From positions 1 to 64,000 of the forward strand of contig CATLOR010000002.1 of NCBI GenBank assembly GCA_950054255.1: a stretch of DNA of 64,000 nt. The letters run 5' to 3'. The DNA comes from an uncultured Rickettsiales bacterium. Its GTDB lineage: Bacteria > Pseudomonadota > Alphaproteobacteria > Micavibrionales > GCA-2720935. Each line of letters opens with the position of its first letter. Position 1 is the stretch's first letter. Of this stretch, positions 62,573 to 64,000 are shown in pieces. Made by a program: the position numbers and the translations under genes. Under the pieces are notes generated by a model that ran no database searches, was not told where the DNA came from, and saw nothing but the letters and a program-made list of their open reading frames with translations.

Positions 62573-64000
62573 ATGAAAACTGTAAATGATATCCGTCATA
62601 CTTTTTTAAATTTCTTTGAAGGCAAAGGGCATGAGATTGTGCGTTCAAGTTCTTTAGTACCTCACAATGATCCAACTTTGATGTTTACAAATGCAGGGAT
62701 GGTTCAATTCAAGGATGTTTTTACAGGGAAAGAAAAGCGTGATTATACACGCGCTGTATCTTCACAAAAATGTGTTCGAGCGGGCGGTAAACATAATGAT
62801 TTAGAGAATGTAGGGCATACAGCGCGTCATCATACATTTTTTGAAATGTTAGGTAATTTCTCTTTTGGAGATTATTTCAAAGAAGATGCTATTTCATATG
62901 CATGGGAACTTTTAACAAAAGATTTTGGGCTATCTAAAGAAAAACTTCTTGTGACGGTCTATCACACAGATAATGAAGCTTTTGATATTTGGAAAAAAGT
63001 GACAGGTTTTAGCGATGATAAAATTATCCGTATCGCTACAGATGACAATTTCTGGTCAATGGGGGACACAGGACCGTGTGGCCCATGTACAGAAGTTTTT
63101 TACGACCATGGTGATCACATTTGGGGAGGCGTTCCTGGATCTCCAGAAGAAGATGGGGATCGCTATATTGAAATTTGGAATAATGTTTTCATGCAGTTTG
63201 AAAAGCATGCTGATGGCTCGCGTACGGATTTGCCAAAACAAAGCGTTGATACGGGCATGGGCTTGGAGCGTATGTCTGCGATTATCCAAGGTGTTCACAG
63301 TAACTATGAAATTGACCTGATGCAGGCTTTGATTGATGAGAGTGCTGCTCTAACGGGCGTGAAAGCGGATGACAAGGATTTTTGGGTGTCGCATCGTGTG
63401 ATTGCTGACCACTTGCGTTCATCTGCGTTTTTAATTGCGGATGGTGTTTTACCCTCTAATGAAGGGCGTGGCTATGTGTTGCGTCGTATTATGCGCCGTG
63501 CAATGCGTCATGCTCATATGTTAGGGGCGAAAGATCCGATGATGTACCGTATGTTTCCTGAGTTGCTAACGCAAATGGGAACAGACTATCCTGAGTTGGG
63601 ACGCGCTAAAGAGCTTATCACAGCAACATTACAGCAAGAAGAAACACGTTTTAAAAGAACCTTGGATAAAGGGCTTTCTCTCTTAGAAGATGAAAGTAGT
63701 TCATTATCGGATGGCGATGTTTTATCTGGTGATGTCGCGTTCCGTTTATATGATACATATGGTTTTCCACTCGATTTGACACAAGATGTTTTGAAAAAAC
63801 AAAATATTTCTGTTGATACAGATGGTTTTGAGACAGCTATGCAAAAGCAAAAAGAAGAAGCACGCAAAAACTGGTCAGGTTCTGGAGAGGCAGCAACAGA
63901 ACAGATTTGGTATGATGTGAAAGAAAAAGTCGGAACTACAGAATTCTTAGGCTATGACAGAATATCAACAGAAGCACAAGTGAAGGCATTAATCTTTGAC
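62573..64000 (+). CDS. alaS: Alanyl-tRNA synthetase, 3' end outside window
   Basis: Open from ATG 62573 to the window edge (476 codons of roughly 880 expected). AlaRS landmarks: [70 protein letters not shown] and [11 protein letters not shown]. It charges tRNA-Ala. It lies 45 bp after the transglycosylase and may share its transcript. Confidence 0.95.
   Translation, partial: MKTVNDIRHTFLNFFEGKGHEIVRSSSLVPHNDPTLMFTNAGMVQFKDVFTGKEKRDYTRAVSSQKCVRAGGKHNDLENVGHTARHHTFFEMLGNFSFGDYFKEDAISYAWELLTKDFGLSKEKLLVTVYHTDNEAFDIWKKVTGFSDDKIIRIATDDNFWSMGDTGPCGPCTEVFYDHGDHIWGGVPGSPEEDGDRYIEIWNNVFMQFEKHADGSRTDLPKQSVDTGMGLERMSAIIQGVHSNYEIDLMQALIDESAALTGVKADDKDFWVSHRVIADHLRSSAFLIADGVLPSNEGRGYVLRRIMRRAMRHAHMLGAKDPMMYRMFPELLTQMGTDYPELGRAKELITATLQQEETRFKRTLDKGLSLLEDESSSLSDGDVLSGDVAFRLYDTYGFPLDLTQDVLKKQNISVDTDGFETAMQKQKEEARKNWSGSGEAATEQIWYDVKEKVGTTEFLGYDRISTEAQVKALIFD

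Overview
The window is AT-rich, gene-dense and bacterial. Best guess: an alphaproteobacterium outside the well-known orders. Pointers are the DUF2924/DUF5681/serine-recombinase gene set, the alphaproteobacterial form of family-4 uracil-DNA glycosylase, ETF-ubiquinone oxidoreductase and FNR-type regulation. A complete mevalonate pathway is unusual there, since most relatives use the MEP route. No 16S rRNA or other phylogenetic marker beyond part of alaS is present, so the assignment is tentative.

Left core (1-31.8 kb). Two large secreted proteins built from thrombospondin-type-1-like repeats flank a phosphorelay (HPt, CheY-like regulator, hybrid kinase). A leftward FNR-type regulator follows; its iron-sulfur-like cysteine triad sits at the extreme C-terminus. 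Its upstream region holds an FNR box placed to drive a rightward ~120-nt small RNA. Next come an OmpR-type regulator, a methylcitrate-cycle operon (prpD-prpB-prpC) and, directly after it, a mevalonate operon (mvaD, phosphomevalonate kinase, mvaA, mvk, idi, mvaS, plus an SDR). Then follow an MHYT hybrid kinase with its HPt partner, an entericidin-like lipoprotein, pyrC-pyrD, a DUF155/RMD1 protein, an OmpW porin with a perfect FNR box, and a LysR regulator divergent from a CoaB-aldolase fusion.

Accessory region (about 31.9-55.5 kb). This looks like a composite island stacked on the 3' end of a tRNA-Gln gene (minus strand, 55508-55581). Four copies of a 183-bp repeat, three ending in decayed tRNA-Gln 3' ends and one in the intact gene, cut it into segments: a 16.7-kb segment, a 2.4-kb histidine-rich HupE module, a 2.2-kb AbiE toxin-antitoxin module, and a second HupE module that appears base-for-base identical to the first over 2433 bp. 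A fifth, partial repeat at 31840-31884 marks a probable left edge. The large segment carries a Mrr-like endonuclease, a ParB-methyltransferase, DUF5681, an ATPase-only terminase, DUF2924, DUF3800 and a large serine recombinase, with two strongly structured non-coding stretches (36490-36694, 37753-37814). No tyrosine integrase is visible in the window.

Right core (55.6-64 kb). A Sel1-repeat membrane protein, two small unknown genes, ETF-QO, a family-4 uracil-DNA glycosylase, a lytic transglycosylase and the 5' part of alaS.
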